64,000 nucleotides of DNA from Sistotremastrum niveocremeum HHB9708 (lineage: Eukaryota; Basidiomycota; Agaricomycetes; Sistotremastrales; Sistotremastraceae): NCBI GenBank assembly GCA_001630475.1, contig KV419406.1, positions 360,991-424,990 on the forward strand, read 5' to 3'. Position numbers and translations under genes: made by a program. Of the stretch, positions 34,765 through 45,302 are shown in pieces. A model generated the notes under the pieces. It made no database searches. It was not told where the DNA came from and was given only the letters and a program-made list of their open reading frames with translations. Within the stretch, counting starts at the first letter, position 1; each line of letters opens with the position of its first letter.

Positions 34765-37216
34765 GATATGAGAGAGGCCCAATTAAAATATAAGACCTGT
34801 TGCTCTCTCCAAGCTAAAACCTTTTTATCCAATTCTACATATTGACATTACCATAATTCCATGCTCCCAGCACAAAGCTCAAGATAGGGCGACGATGTTC
34901 TGGGTCGTCAGTGGGGCGGCATGAGAGAGAGGCTAAATCGGGGCGAGCCGATCGGAAACCGGAAGGAGCTCTTCGTTCCGCGCGCGTCGTCTGCGACTCG
35001 GAGTCTGTCCCAGTAGTACTCATGATAGCCCTCGCGCTCTGCTTAGGCCTAGAGGAATGGGATAGCTTTCGGAACAGTCATGCTCAGCTCTTAACCTTTC
35101 AAACAGTGTTTGGGGAGGGCTCGTCGAGTCTGACAAATCTCTCACTGCGATACATCTCCTTCTAACACATTTTCTTGTTGCAGTTACATGATCTTCCTCC
35201 GTTAATACAGTACGCTCGGCGGAAAATATTCATGACCTGGATCAGAAATCTCGCGAGTCAATGATCTTCGAGTCAGCTCTAGGGTATCAACGTCTGCCCG
35301 GTTGTCCACCTGCCGAACTATATTTCTGCCTTCCCTCACAATGGTTGATAGCTTCAAGACAGTGATTCATCACCGTCCCAATACGAATAACAAGTTGACT
35401 ACAAGATCTACTAAGGCTACCCTCCGGATCTCTCAAACAGAGTGAGAGGATGGCTTGACTAACGATTGCATACTCTCGTGTGAGGAACAAAGATACATAT
35501 CCTTGCGCTCGCCCATGGTACATGTGCGTTTCCCCTGACCCTGCTGAGGTTTCCTCACTTTTCCCGATATCTTTGACTGACACATGTTCAGACCCGTCGA
35601 CTCGAAAGAATATAACTTCAACTACACAACGGTCTCGAGTAGTAATCGTTCACGATACCTCCTGGATGCCACGAATCCCTAAGGGTCCTCCATGCAGACT
35701 GTTCTCGTCCAGGAACGGGCCCATATTTTTTTCGTGCTCATGGCTTCGCACGGCTTCCAGACTCCCCGCCAAACGTCCTTCCCCGATCTGACATCCGCTG
35801 TGTCTCCTACGAACCCATAGCCTCCATCAAGCTTTTGTCCTTCAAGTTGAACCTCCTGATAAGCCAGCATCCGTGTGGCCTTTTGATACTTGCCTGTTCC
35901 CGCGGCGAATGCTTGGGCAGATGAAGACAAGTAACTCTGGCAATAATATCTACTATTCGCTCTCCATATCCGTTAGCGCAGAAAGGGGAAATTCCTGCGC
36001 ACATACGGCGTTCAGTCACTTGAATCAATGGATGGGTGCAGATTTTGTTTCCTCGACGCCTCGAACTCGACCGACCGATTGCAAGATATATCGGTATGCC
36101 GTTAGCCGTTTTATACGATACTCCTCGGCATGGATCCAGCATAGCCTTCAGTGCTGCGCCTTCTCGCCTTCTCCCTAGAATGTTCTTGCTTGCGATGTGC
36201 TCCTGCTTGGCTGCCGTGCTAAGAGACGGGGTTGTTATCTTGTCGCACATTGGAAGCGTGCGCTGCTTTGAATGCGCCTTTCTCCTCATTGAAGGCTACG
36301 TGAGAATCCTTTGACGATTTAGTCCTCTTGCGTCTCGATCGTGACCGCTATACCGGCCTCCTCAAGCAGGAAAATTGTCTATTCGATTTCCGCAAGTGAT
36401 CTCATCCTGTATGTCACGATCCGATGAGCGCAATCAGGGAACAGCGGGGTTGGTGCGCCATATTAATCACCTCGTTCAACCTGCTCCATCAGGACGTCTT
36501 TCTCGTGATTGCATGCCTGAGCTCGGAATGCGACCTGATGGATTCGTCGCCGATGGATTCGAACTAGAAACCCATCTACAACATCAAATACACATGAGGC
36601 ATGCAATGCTCGACTATTGCGTGAGTCCAGACGCGTTCTCCACGCAACTTCAATGTGAATCCTAATCTACGTACAGAATTATCATTAACTCGTCATCAAT
36701 TGAGTAGAAGGGTGGATATAAGACATGGCGTGTACTATACAAAGGCATTTTCATGGTTCTGCACATGGGACACAAATACATCTAATTTTCTATTATTGCG
36801 ATGCGGGGAACAGTACAAAAGCCCAGAAACAACATGGCGCAATCAATGCTTGGAAACCAGGTGAGCCCGGGGTATCGAGTTCGGCAAATTTTTGGGGTGA
36901 GATAAACATCGGCCTTCAATCTCTTCAAATATGAGATGATACGCATTGTGTAAATGATTGAGTAATTCTTGAAGGACCGAGTCAGTGAGAAGAACATCGG
37001 CATCAGCAAGAGTCTTACGCAAGTATGCATGAAAGATATGGAGCAGCCGGTGGAAAGGAATCTTGACAGTGTTGAATCTGGGTGCAAGCATTAGCCAGAG
37101 GGCGCGAGAATAGATGAAGGCTCACGAGGCACGATTGGTAGTCGATGTTGCCCCGTAGCTTGTCGAAGAGGGGTCAACAACTGGAACCGCGAGCAGATGA
37201 CGCGCGATCTCCCAAG

Positions 37217-37407
37217 CCTAGCTATTGCATAGCCCAGACAGTCCTGTCTGACGGCAACCAGAGCTCTCAAGGCCGAATACCGTCACTCGACCCATCGCCC
37301 TCCCTTACGAGATGACGACAGAGTGAGAATATTTGCTGGTGGCTTTTAGCCCGTCCTTTCTTTCATCCGCCCCTACCGGGACGACGAGCTCACAACCATG
37401 ACACAGC
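37217..37407 (+). repeat. Direct repeat copy 1 (about 190 bp)
   Basis: Shares long near-identical blocks with 37548-37739, such as TTTGCTGGTGGCTTTT and CCGTCCTTTCTTTCATCCGC. On the minus strand both copies keep an open frame starting ELVVPVGADERKDG, so the unit may be a duplicated exon fragment. Confidence 0.8.
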
Positions 37408-37547
37408 CTCCTGATGTACAGGAAGTGGTACAGAGTTGAGGAGATGCTAAGGGAAGTTAGTCTACGAGATGCTGAGCGAAAGACCGACATACCTGACCCT
37501 GTCCACGCCGGGATGGATCAGAGAAAACTTGAATGCACATCCTTAGT

Positions 37548-37739
37548 CTAGCTCTTGCTTAGCCCAGACAAACCGGTCTGACGACAATCAGAGCTCTCAA
37601 GGCCGAACACCTTCACCTGATCCATCGCCCTCTCTTGCGAGCTGACGACAGGGTGAAGACATTTGCTGGTGGCTTTTGGCCCGTCCTTTCTTTCATCCGC
37701 CCCTACCGGAACGACGAGCTCACGACTCAGACACCGCCC
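37548..37739 (+). repeat. Direct repeat copy 2 (about 190 bp)
   Basis: Second copy, offset 331 bp from the first and roughly 85% alike by eye. Weaker similarity seems to continue some 40 bp further on the right side. Confidence 0.8.
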
Positions 37740-38726
37740 ACTGGGTAGTAGGTAGTGACTGAGTGAGGAATGGAGTCAAGTTGCAGAACAAGTGGTTTTG
37801 GCGGACTCCGTAGTTTTGTAGACCGTCCAGACTTTTCATTGTCCGCTTGAAATCCAGAAGCTGTAGGGGATCGAATATTCCATATTTTGGTGCATGAAGG
37901 GAATGAGGCCGGTGATGTGTGAATGCTCGATCCGAATTATTGCTAGTACTACAGCAGCGAAATGGAGGTTTGAGCGCTCGGGCGGAGGCAACTGATGCCG
38001 AAGTCCGACACGGTTTCCGCATCAAGGAGGACAAGCGCCGCCATCTTCTTCCCCTTAGTTGCCATATAGTTCGCTGCAATCTGAGTACAGTACCGGTACT
38101 ATTGCTTGACGGAGTTCTCGAGCCGATCCAAGCTCACCAAATTTTTTGAACAAATTTCATTGCCCCCTTTGGCTTAAAATAGCTGAACGTTGCCATTTCA
38201 AGCTACATCGGTGAAGAAACTGGAAGAAGCAGTGACAACTTGAAGAGCTGGTGTCGGATCACAAAGACAAGAGAGATGCTGTGAAATACATGTTTTATCT
38301 ATCAAAAACTGATTAGGAAAGCGAACGAATTGTATCCCGCAAGATTTACAGAATGGAGAGATAACATTGTTTGGGGATTTGACTATCGCGTTCAATACCG
38401 CGATTGAACAAGTAGGCACTTCACTTCGATATGACGGACGTTTAACGACGAGACTAAGGATCAAACGGAGCAAAAATGTTAAGACCACGCGTCTTTCCTG
38501 CAAATGTGGTAAAAGGGAACGCTTTTGATCTGCAAGCCAGTCCCTGCTCTTAAATCCGCCGGTAGAAAAGAAGTTCTCCTTGACGATGGATTCCGTTGGA
38601 TCTTTGCATATTCCTCAGTTGAGGGCGGAGGCAAATAATCCAAAGCAACTCTCCCGTCCAAGCTCACGTCCGTCGCGATCTATTAGCGATTCAGTAGTGT
38701 AGAGAATACTGCAAAATCTTAATACT

Positions 38727-40714
38727 CTACGAAAGAGATAAGATGGCATCTCGAAACATTTGGAGGACTTGGATATAATATGTATCTTCACCGAGTGAAA
38801 GTTTCATGGAATTGCGCTGAAAATGGCACCGAAACATATAAGCAGACAACTGCTTGATGACACCCGCATACTTCCGAGACGTCTCGTCATAGTAAATCAC
38901 AGGCTCATCGTCCTTTTCCGCTAGATGAAATAGGAGGGAAGTTTTGCGATTTCCGAGCCAATCTTTGCTGGGAATTCCGCCCGGAGGGAGAAGGCTATTT
39001 CTTGTCAGGCCTTCGGCTGATCGTTCCCAGACGCCGTACTCGTCACTTGAGGATGAGGGAGGATTGACCCAGAATGCGGTGACGATCAGAACCCAGACGA
39101 AAGATTCCAGATCGTCAAAAACCACAGAACCGTCTCTAAATCCAAGTGTCAATAACAATGCAGACATAAAAATCGCCGTTCCCTATGGATAGATTAGCGT
39201 TTTGTTAAATGAGTCTCATAGCGAATGCTTACTCTCTCCTTCCCCGGAAGAGCTTTATGTGCAGCCGCATAGGGTCCTATCTCAGAAACTAAGATCGAGT
39301 TATCAAAATCGGTTAAAATTGCCGTGCACTGATTCTGGAGTGGTGGAATCGGCAGGCTACTCAATCATTGATCCGCAATAATGGTGGTTGTAAAGAGATT
39401 CCATACCTTAGATAGTTGCGAAAGTGTGATGCTGGAACCGGGGACGGCAAAACGAGTATATTGCCATAGCTCACATCACGAGGAATGTACCCAGCCTTGT
39501 AGAGACCCCAGTGGCCTAAAGGATGCCGCATGTCAATGAACCATCCAAGCGCTGCAAATTGAAATGAGCTCACCCAAGATGGTATCGTGAATAGCCGTGA
39601 GCACGGTCCGTGGCTCGTGCCTAAATTTAACGAGGTGTTCGCCTTTCGTCTTCGAGAGCATCCGATAATGCGTGCGACATGTGCGCACAAGATTATACTT
39701 GATTTTTTCCTCCTCTTCATAGCAATCCTCATCGTCAAAGTGACGTTCGGCGTTCTCGGGGAGTTCGGCAGGTACCGGCCTCTGATCATGAAAATCAGTA
39801 TCTTGCAAACGTCCATCAGCATCGTGGACGATCCAATGAGATACATATTCAGGTAATCCGAAAAGACCGGATACAGTGCGACAGACGTCAGTTTCATCGA
39901 CAGCGGCGTTGTCGTGCCACCAGTCTTTCAATACGAACTTGAGGTCGGGTCGATCCTTCTCCCTGACGTGGAAGACGCGCGTTCCGGGACCAGGTAGAGC
40001 AGGATTATTGTGAAGTAGCTCTTCTGAAATGTATCCATTTGAGGGTGAAAGGAAGACTGGCAGCGTTTGCTCGTCGACGTAGAGGAGGCTCGTATCCAAA
40101 GATTCTCTAATGAGAGATACAAGGCCAATTATGGATTTCAACAGCTCCGCAGGCTGTTCGTGAAGATCGAGGGGTTCGGAAAGGATAACCCCTGCACGAT
40201 CAAATCGTGCAAATATAATATGAGATGGGGATAAAAAGATCCCATAGAAAAACTTTAGGAATATCCAGCGGGATAAGACCTGTCGAGCGTGCAGCGCAAG
40301 GGGGATGAATTTAGAAGACGACAAGGTGTCCCAGAATTTTTGACACGTCAGGGTACAATGTTGATTATTTGAAGGCCGAAGGGGGCGCGGGGAGTCATTG
40401 GAGTGTCCGCTGACATTTATATGAGAGATCGAGGTGACCTCAACATCTTTGCAGAACGACATGAGAAGTTGGAAAGATTCGAAGAGTCTGTCCTGATCAA
40501 GACAATGCTCAGGCCAGTTCTTCCACCTTCTTTGATTCCGGTCGTATTGCCTCGAGATGACGGGTTCAATCAAGTCTTTGCACTCTCCGGCTTGCATATA
40601 AAGGTGATGTAAAAATTGACTGGATTGGGCTACATGTTGGTATAGCTCATTCTGAACCGCTCTGTCTTTTGCTGCAGCTGGATCGGTGTCTGAACTTGAG
40701 GGAACAGAAAACAT
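38727..40714 (-). CDS. FunK1-family protein kinase A, HRD His replaced by Pro
   Basis: Minus-strand exons 39574-40714, 39407-39515, 39233-39356 and 38727-39182 close to 609 residues. FunK1 is a fungal-specific kinase family expanded in Agaricomycetes; substrates are unknown. Family landmarks are FARFDRAGVILSEP, KFVLKDWW (ATP-site Lys), FGLPEYVSHW, AIHDTILGHWGLYKAGYI, catalytic loop PRDVSYGNILV, TDFDNS in the metal-binding position, and FDDLESFVWVLI near the end. The catalytic loop has Pro where the HRD His stands in both other copies; the Asp and Asn are kept. The second exon is exactly 109 bp, as in the other two FunK1 genes. The start is the first in-frame ATG after a stop-free but ATG-less upstream stretch. 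Confidence 0.88.
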
Positions 40715-40829
40715 CCCAAATAAGGCACAACACGTTCCAGACCCTGATCTTCGCTCTTGGACAAATATGGCACTGACGGCTCCGATACAATTTAGGGGGA
40801 TACCCTTCGGAGTATACTGAGAAACTGGA

Positions 40830-41819
40830 CTAAAATCGTGGTACCCAAGAAATATTAAGATCGTAATACAAGATGAGAGATGGGGAGTAACCCGGAGAGC
40901 AGAAATAATCAAAATGAAAGTCTAACGAATGCCCGTGACGAGGATGATGACTCTGAAGCGGAGAGGAGAACTCTAATCTGAATGTGAAGATGAGAATGAG
41001 GTGAAACTGAAAAAATGCAAGAAACTTACATGCACATTCGATTGCCCTATCAATGATTTCCCAAACGCTCGACCTCCCCTGCCGCACAGCCATCGCATCC
41101 TTTCCACTCAATTCCACCGCTATCAACCTCTCATCCACAATTTCACTCAAAGCAGTATCAAGCGCCACTCTCACACCAATGCAGGATGCAAGGATGGCGA
41201 CGACTTGAATACTATGCGACCGCAACAACGGAGCGATCAGTCTCAGGAATGCACCAACGAGTGCATGGTCAGGACCAGTAGTACTGGCAACGGTACGTGG
41301 AAAGTCGATAGCGATGTGCGTGATAGAGTCAAAAGAGTTGAGCTCAGTGACCGTGCTGAGTCGGAAGGGACTAATCGTCAGCCGTAGCTGTTTGACACTC
41401 TGGAAAGGACCAGGAAGAAATCGTGAAGGAGTGCGTGATAATGTTACATCGGCTGGTAACCGAAGAGTCATAGGAAGAACAGAAGGATGGACCGTGAGTC
41501 GTGAAAGAGCGTAACATGCCGCTAACACGCCGCAGATGGCGACGGAGGGTTTGCAGCACAGGATGGAAAGATGATGGACGTGTCGGGAGAGCGACACAGA
41601 GCGTTTCTTGAGAGTATTATAGAACTGCTCGACACGATCTGGGTCGCGCAGTATGACTCTGCGGTAAAAGATGGGCTCAATCCATACTCGAGCAGTGCTT
41701 GAGACCAGCAGCAACGATGACGCAGTGGGCTTGTGGTCTGATGCGAACTCGAAAATGAGTCGAAGGATGTCAGCGGGGAGTATGTCCTGATCATCGATGG
41801 CCGTCTGCTCGTTCAGCAT
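40830..41819 (-). CDS. F-box-like protein A
   Basis: A single long frame starting MLNEQTAIDDQDILPADILR. Residues about 11-60 (LPADILRLIFEFASDHK, LLLVSSTARVWIEPIFYRRV) follow the F-box pattern of Agaricomycete proteins, with a helix-rich leucine-containing remainder reminiscent of degenerate LRRs. Such proteins usually act as substrate adaptors of SCF ubiquitin ligases; here that is inference. A consensus donor (GTAAGT near 41030) and acceptor (near 40978) could remove the last part, ending the protein at about 40973 after ECAY; the unspliced frame runs to 40830. The pair with the gene at 43863-44816 flanks Aurora kinase. Confidence 0.65.
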   Translation of the reverse strand: MLNEQTAIDDQDILPADILRLIFEFASDHKPTASSLLLVSSTARVWIEPIFYRRVILRDPDRVEQFYNTLKKRSVSLSRHVHHLSILCCKPSVAICGVLAACYALSRLTVHPSVLPMTLRLPADVTLSRTPSRFLPGPFQSVKQLRLTISPFRLSTVTELNSFDSITHIAIDFPRTVASTTGPDHALVGAFLRLIAPLLRSHSIQVVAILASCIGVRVALDTALSEIVDERLIAVELSGKDAMAVRQGRSSVWEIIDRAIECACKFLAFFQFHLILIFTFRLEFSSPLQSHHPRHGHSLDFHFDYFCSPGYSPSLILYYDLNISWVPRF

Positions 41820-41971
41820 TGCGTGGTAGGCTCATGAGAGTCGAGTCAAACGAGCGCCGGAGCCATTCTGAGCCTTCGTCCGATGTTGCTATAACCAGCC
41901 TTATGGTGACGTAACAAGCCTGTTTCGGTCAAAGGATGTCATAAATTAGGGCATGGGTTTTGTACAATGAA

Positions 41972-43401
41972 CTACGCCGTATCTCCATTCGAATGTCCCC
42001 TAGGCTGGTACTTTACAATCCAAGGATGAACAGCAACCTTGTCCAACGCCAATCGCTTCTCCGGATTATATTGCAGAAGCTGCGATCATTCATCAGTTGC
42101 GACACTCGACGAGAAAATGTGGCAAAGTCGACTTACTTTCGTAATCAAGTCACGAGCTTCTGCAGAAACGTGAGGAGGAATCTTGAGGTCTACTTTCGCA
42201 ATTCTCTTGTAGGTTGCGTTGTAGCCGCTCATGTCCTCGAAAGGCGGGACGCCGCACAAGAACTCATAGGTCAAGACGCCCAAGGCCCAGAGATCGACTT
42301 TCTCGGAATGGTCCCTCCCTTCGACCATCTCGGGAGGCAAATAGTCTAAAGTGCCGCAAAGGGTCGTCCGTCGGTTGCCCGGTGCGTGGACACTCCAACC
42401 AAAGTCGCCAATCTTAAGTTCGCCATTGATTCCGATTAGCAGATTTTCGGGTTTGATATCGCGGTGGATGACGTGTTTACTGTGGAGGTATCGCAAGGCG
42501 TCGGTCATTTGGGCAATATACTGCAGCGTGTCGTAAATGAAACCGTCGTTGAATGGAAATAATGCGACGCACCCTTGATGATCGCCGCTCACTAAATGAA
42601 CCGGCCTTATGAAGCTGCTTATAGAGTTCGCCCTTGCCCGCGAATTCTAACATGAGGAAGATGCGCTTCTCATCGTGGAAGTAGCCGTAAAGCCTCAAGA
42701 CATGTGGATGGCGCAAGTTCTGTTGAATTTCGATCTCTCGTCGAATCTGCTTTTCGACTTTGCTCTGCACAATCTCCGACTTGTACAGGGTCTTGAGGGC
42801 AAGGATGTAATGAGGTTCGCATTTCGTTCGGACCATGTATACTCGTCCGAATTTGCCTTTGCCAAGCGGACGGCCGATGTCGAAAGAAGTCAAGCGCCAT
42901 TCAACGTGCTGAGGTCTTTCGATGTGGTTAGTATTAAACTGAGAAATAGATAAATGCCACTTACTTTCCATAACTCGAGTCTAATGCCAACTCCTTGGCA
43001 GCATCGCCATAAACCTTCTCTCCTCTCTCGACATTATCCGCTTCTAATCCACCATCGTACTTCCCAATATCGACCAACGGAGTAGTCTTCTTCACAACCT
43101 TAACAGGCGACGGTATCTGAGACTTCAAGCTGATCTGCGACGACTTCTTCAAGAGATTGGTACTAGACGCATGAGGTCCCAAAGCGATCCTATTCCCCGC
43201 CGTCGTTCCGCTGCCTGCACTAGCGGAGAAAGGATGAGGCGCAGCGTGTTTCGAGAGTAATTTGGTTATCGAACTGGTCGAGGATGTGGGTTTATGGGTC
43301 GGACGAATGTTACTACGCTCTTTGGGCTGTTTAGTACCATTGTCGGTGATGCTGAGATCGTGAACTGCCTTGGTAAGTCCTGCGACTTGGGTGGACGACA
43401 T
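41972..43401 (-). CDS. ARK1: Aurora-family mitotic kinase (Ipl1/Ark1)
   Basis: Minus-strand exons 42965-43401, 42573-42915, 42137-42520 and 41972-42079 close to 423 residues. A basic, Ser/Thr-rich N-terminus (about 145 residues) precedes the kinase domain: [18 protein letters not shown] (P-loop), [10 protein letters not shown] (Lys), [43 protein letters not shown] (DFGW is an Aurora hallmark), and [16 protein letters not shown] with the activating Thr. It is the catalytic subunit of the chromosomal passenger complex, correcting kinetochore attachment and driving cytokinesis. The start is taken at [11 protein letters not shown] (43401); an open frame continues upstream to 43608 but that part is arginine-rich and unlike Aurora N-termini. 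Confidence 0.95.
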
Positions 43402-43862
43402 TGGTCCTGTCTGGCGTAGTTGAACTGTTTGGGCGTATTTGCATCTTGATTTCTTGCGCGTCGGGTCACGTGGGCGGTTCGGATCGGATGTCGGAGCGAA
43501 AGCATCCCTTTCCGAGTTGCTCCGAGACGCACACGAGAGTTGTCGTAGTGTATTATACTTCGTCAGAAGACAAAGGTCAATAAGAGGGTGACCTATATTC
43601 CAATACACACGGGAAACTCATAATATGAATATATGAGAAAAAATCTAGAATATTTACATCCTTTGATCACCAAGAAACCCAGCCGAGGAGAATTTGAGAA
43701 ACAACTGAGGTATAATACATGCAATGATTCATGATCCTGCTGAAACAGGGTGTATTTTGTGCATTTGGGGTATGGGCATTATTGACGTTAAAGTCGTCTG
43801 ATGGAAGCTATGGGCAATTTGAGACACCCGGATTTATAAACAGACATGTAGACGCTCACCCT
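43402..43862. other. Intergenic, 461 bp
   Basis: Promoter of the Aurora gene and 3' flank of the second F-box-like gene. AT-rich at 43615-43760. No other feature. Confidence 0.5.
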
Positions 43863-44816
43863 TCACTGCAGCTCTGCAGCCTTTTCATTGGGAGGCGTGG
43901 AAGGCACTAAATCCCATATGCTAATCGATCCGAGGAACAAATCTCTGCTCTCCTCTTTCGTGGGTAGAAACACGGTAAGCCGAGGTTCCCGAGGAGTTAA
44001 GAGGGTAGTCGGATGAAGACTCCAATAATTGTTCTCATCGCTGGCGACTAGAACAACTGAGCGGAGGTTGGGGTGAAGATTATCCACGAGTCGTTCGTGA
44101 ATGATATTCGCGTCCAAGGAATATATCGAATCAATGGCGAGATGCGTGACTGACTTGAGGCAATTGATGGGCGCTATGATGTCGGCGGAGAAGGTTGAAT
44201 AGAGGTATCGCATTGAGAGGTGGAGGTGAGTGATGGCCGAACTTGGTATAGCTGTTCTGCTAATGTCCAGTTGGAAATCGGATCGACGGGGTGATTTGGG
44301 GTGCCCCATGCCGACAATAAAGACTTCTTGGGGCAACACCAGGGCATGTTGAATGACGGTAGGAGGACTGGTCAGTCGTTGGAGCGCTGGGCACATTGGA
44401 AGGAGCTTCGACAGGTTCGATGATGATACATCGTGGTTTATAGAAAGTCGCCGGACATACTTGCCCCTAGATCGTTTGCGCTCTAAGGCGTGTTGGAAAC
44501 TAAGGGCGTGATGGGCAGTCCGGAGGTGGACTACGTTGTACAATTGTGGTTCGGGGATTTGAAAGAGCGTTCTGCAAGAGCGTGTGATGGCTAGAGCAGT
44601 CTTTTTGTCCTCTGAGGCCAGTTCCATGATACACATCAGCAACTCTAGGGGAAGACGAACGACATCATGATCGTGGGGTTCAGCCTCGGGTGAGCTTTTC
44701 TCTGAGGAACTGGGCGATATCAATGATGTAAAGCTGATATCTAGAATCGTATCAAGATCTGGCAGGTCATTGAATATTTTCTGAAATTTTAGAAATAAAG
44801 TGGACACACTGCGCAT
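43863..44816 (-). CDS. F-box-like protein B
   Basis: Intronless frame of 317 residues. After a 55-residue leader, residues about 52-100 fit the F-box core: VVRLPLELLMCIMELASED and TRSCRTLFQIPEPQLYNVVH. The rest has repeated leucine-rich strands (THLAIDSIY, HPNLRSVVLVASDENN) typical of the LRR-like part of Agaricomycete F-box proteins. Likely an SCF adaptor with unknown substrate. Shares overall layout, size and orientation with the F-box-like gene at 40.8-41.8 kb, but the sequences are far apart, so an old duplication or independent members of a large family. Confidence 0.72.
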   Translation of the reverse strand: MRSVSTLFLKFQKIFNDLPDLDTILDISFTSLISPSSSEKSSPEAEPHDHDVVRLPLELLMCIMELASEDKKTALAITRSCRTLFQIPEPQLYNVVHLRTAHHALSFQHALERKRSRGKYVRRLSINHDVSSSNLSKLLPMCPALQRLTSPPTVIQHALVLPQEVFIVGMGHPKSPRRSDFQLDISRTAIPSSAITHLHLSMRYLYSTFSADIIAPINCLKSVTHLAIDSIYSLDANIIHERLVDNLHPNLRSVVLVASDENNYWSLHPTTLLTPREPRLTVFLPTKEESRDLFLGSISIWDLVPSTPPNEKAAELQ

Positions 44817-45302
44817 AGGTTGGCCAAAGCTGGGAATAGTTCAGTTACGGAAGAAAGGAAGCCGATCAGCCGAAATGCCGACACTGAGATCATTGCCGAG
44901 TCTTCCTCCAGCGTTGGACGTGGCTTTACACGTCTTGCACGGCTTCCTCTGGTCCAGGTCTGCAGTTGGCCTTGCTGTCTTGCCACTAGTCATCACTGAA
45001 GCCATCGAGAACCACTAGCTTCAATCTGTCTTCGTGCGGTCTGAGCTTGACCTATTGATCTCCAATAGGCCATCGGAGTGTCATCCATTTGGGAGTGCCC
45101 GACTTAGGAGGGCGGCCTGGCTTGGTCACCATAGCTCTCTTGCGAGACTTGCGTCCTTCACTTCAAGACCACATCTCTTAACTTATTCCAAGGCCCAAAC
45201 AAGCTGGATCATTTACGACTTTCAAATCACGACCTCTTTCGGTGAGCGACTCTTTAGCTTCCGTCGGCAGATCAATCTCATGCTTTTCGCAAGGAATAAA
45301 AC
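44817..45302. promoter_or_regulatory. Divergent promoter region, 486 bp
   Basis: Lies between the minus-strand F-box-like gene and the plus-strand SUN-domain gene. No TATA consensus stands out near either start. Confidence 0.45.

Larger units (their letters stand above)
34765..38726. other. Gene-poor region, 3.96 kb
   Basis: No gene I can support. Open frames up to 160 codons (for example minus 35807-36289) lack family features. A minus-strand frame at about 37080-36843 has helix-like composition (DADVLLTDSVLQELLNHL) and is preceded by a good acceptor, so it may be an exon of an unrecognised or decayed gene reaching into the 37 kb duplication. A direct repeat of about 190 bp lies at 37217 and 37548. 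Confidence 0.4.

Noticed and set aside
35807-36289. 160-codon minus-strand frame
   Set aside because: Basic, irregular composition, rival frames on the other strand and no recognisable motif; not enough to call a gene.
36545-36590. B-box-like GGATTCGAAC on the minus strand suggesting a second tRNA
   Set aside because: The bases around it do not form a T stem or acceptor stem, and no A box lies at a suitable distance.
43402-43608. Longer N-terminus for Aurora kinase
   Set aside because: The upstream frame is arginine-rich and unlike known Aurora N-termini; the ATG at 43401 gives a usual length. Not excluded without cDNA.
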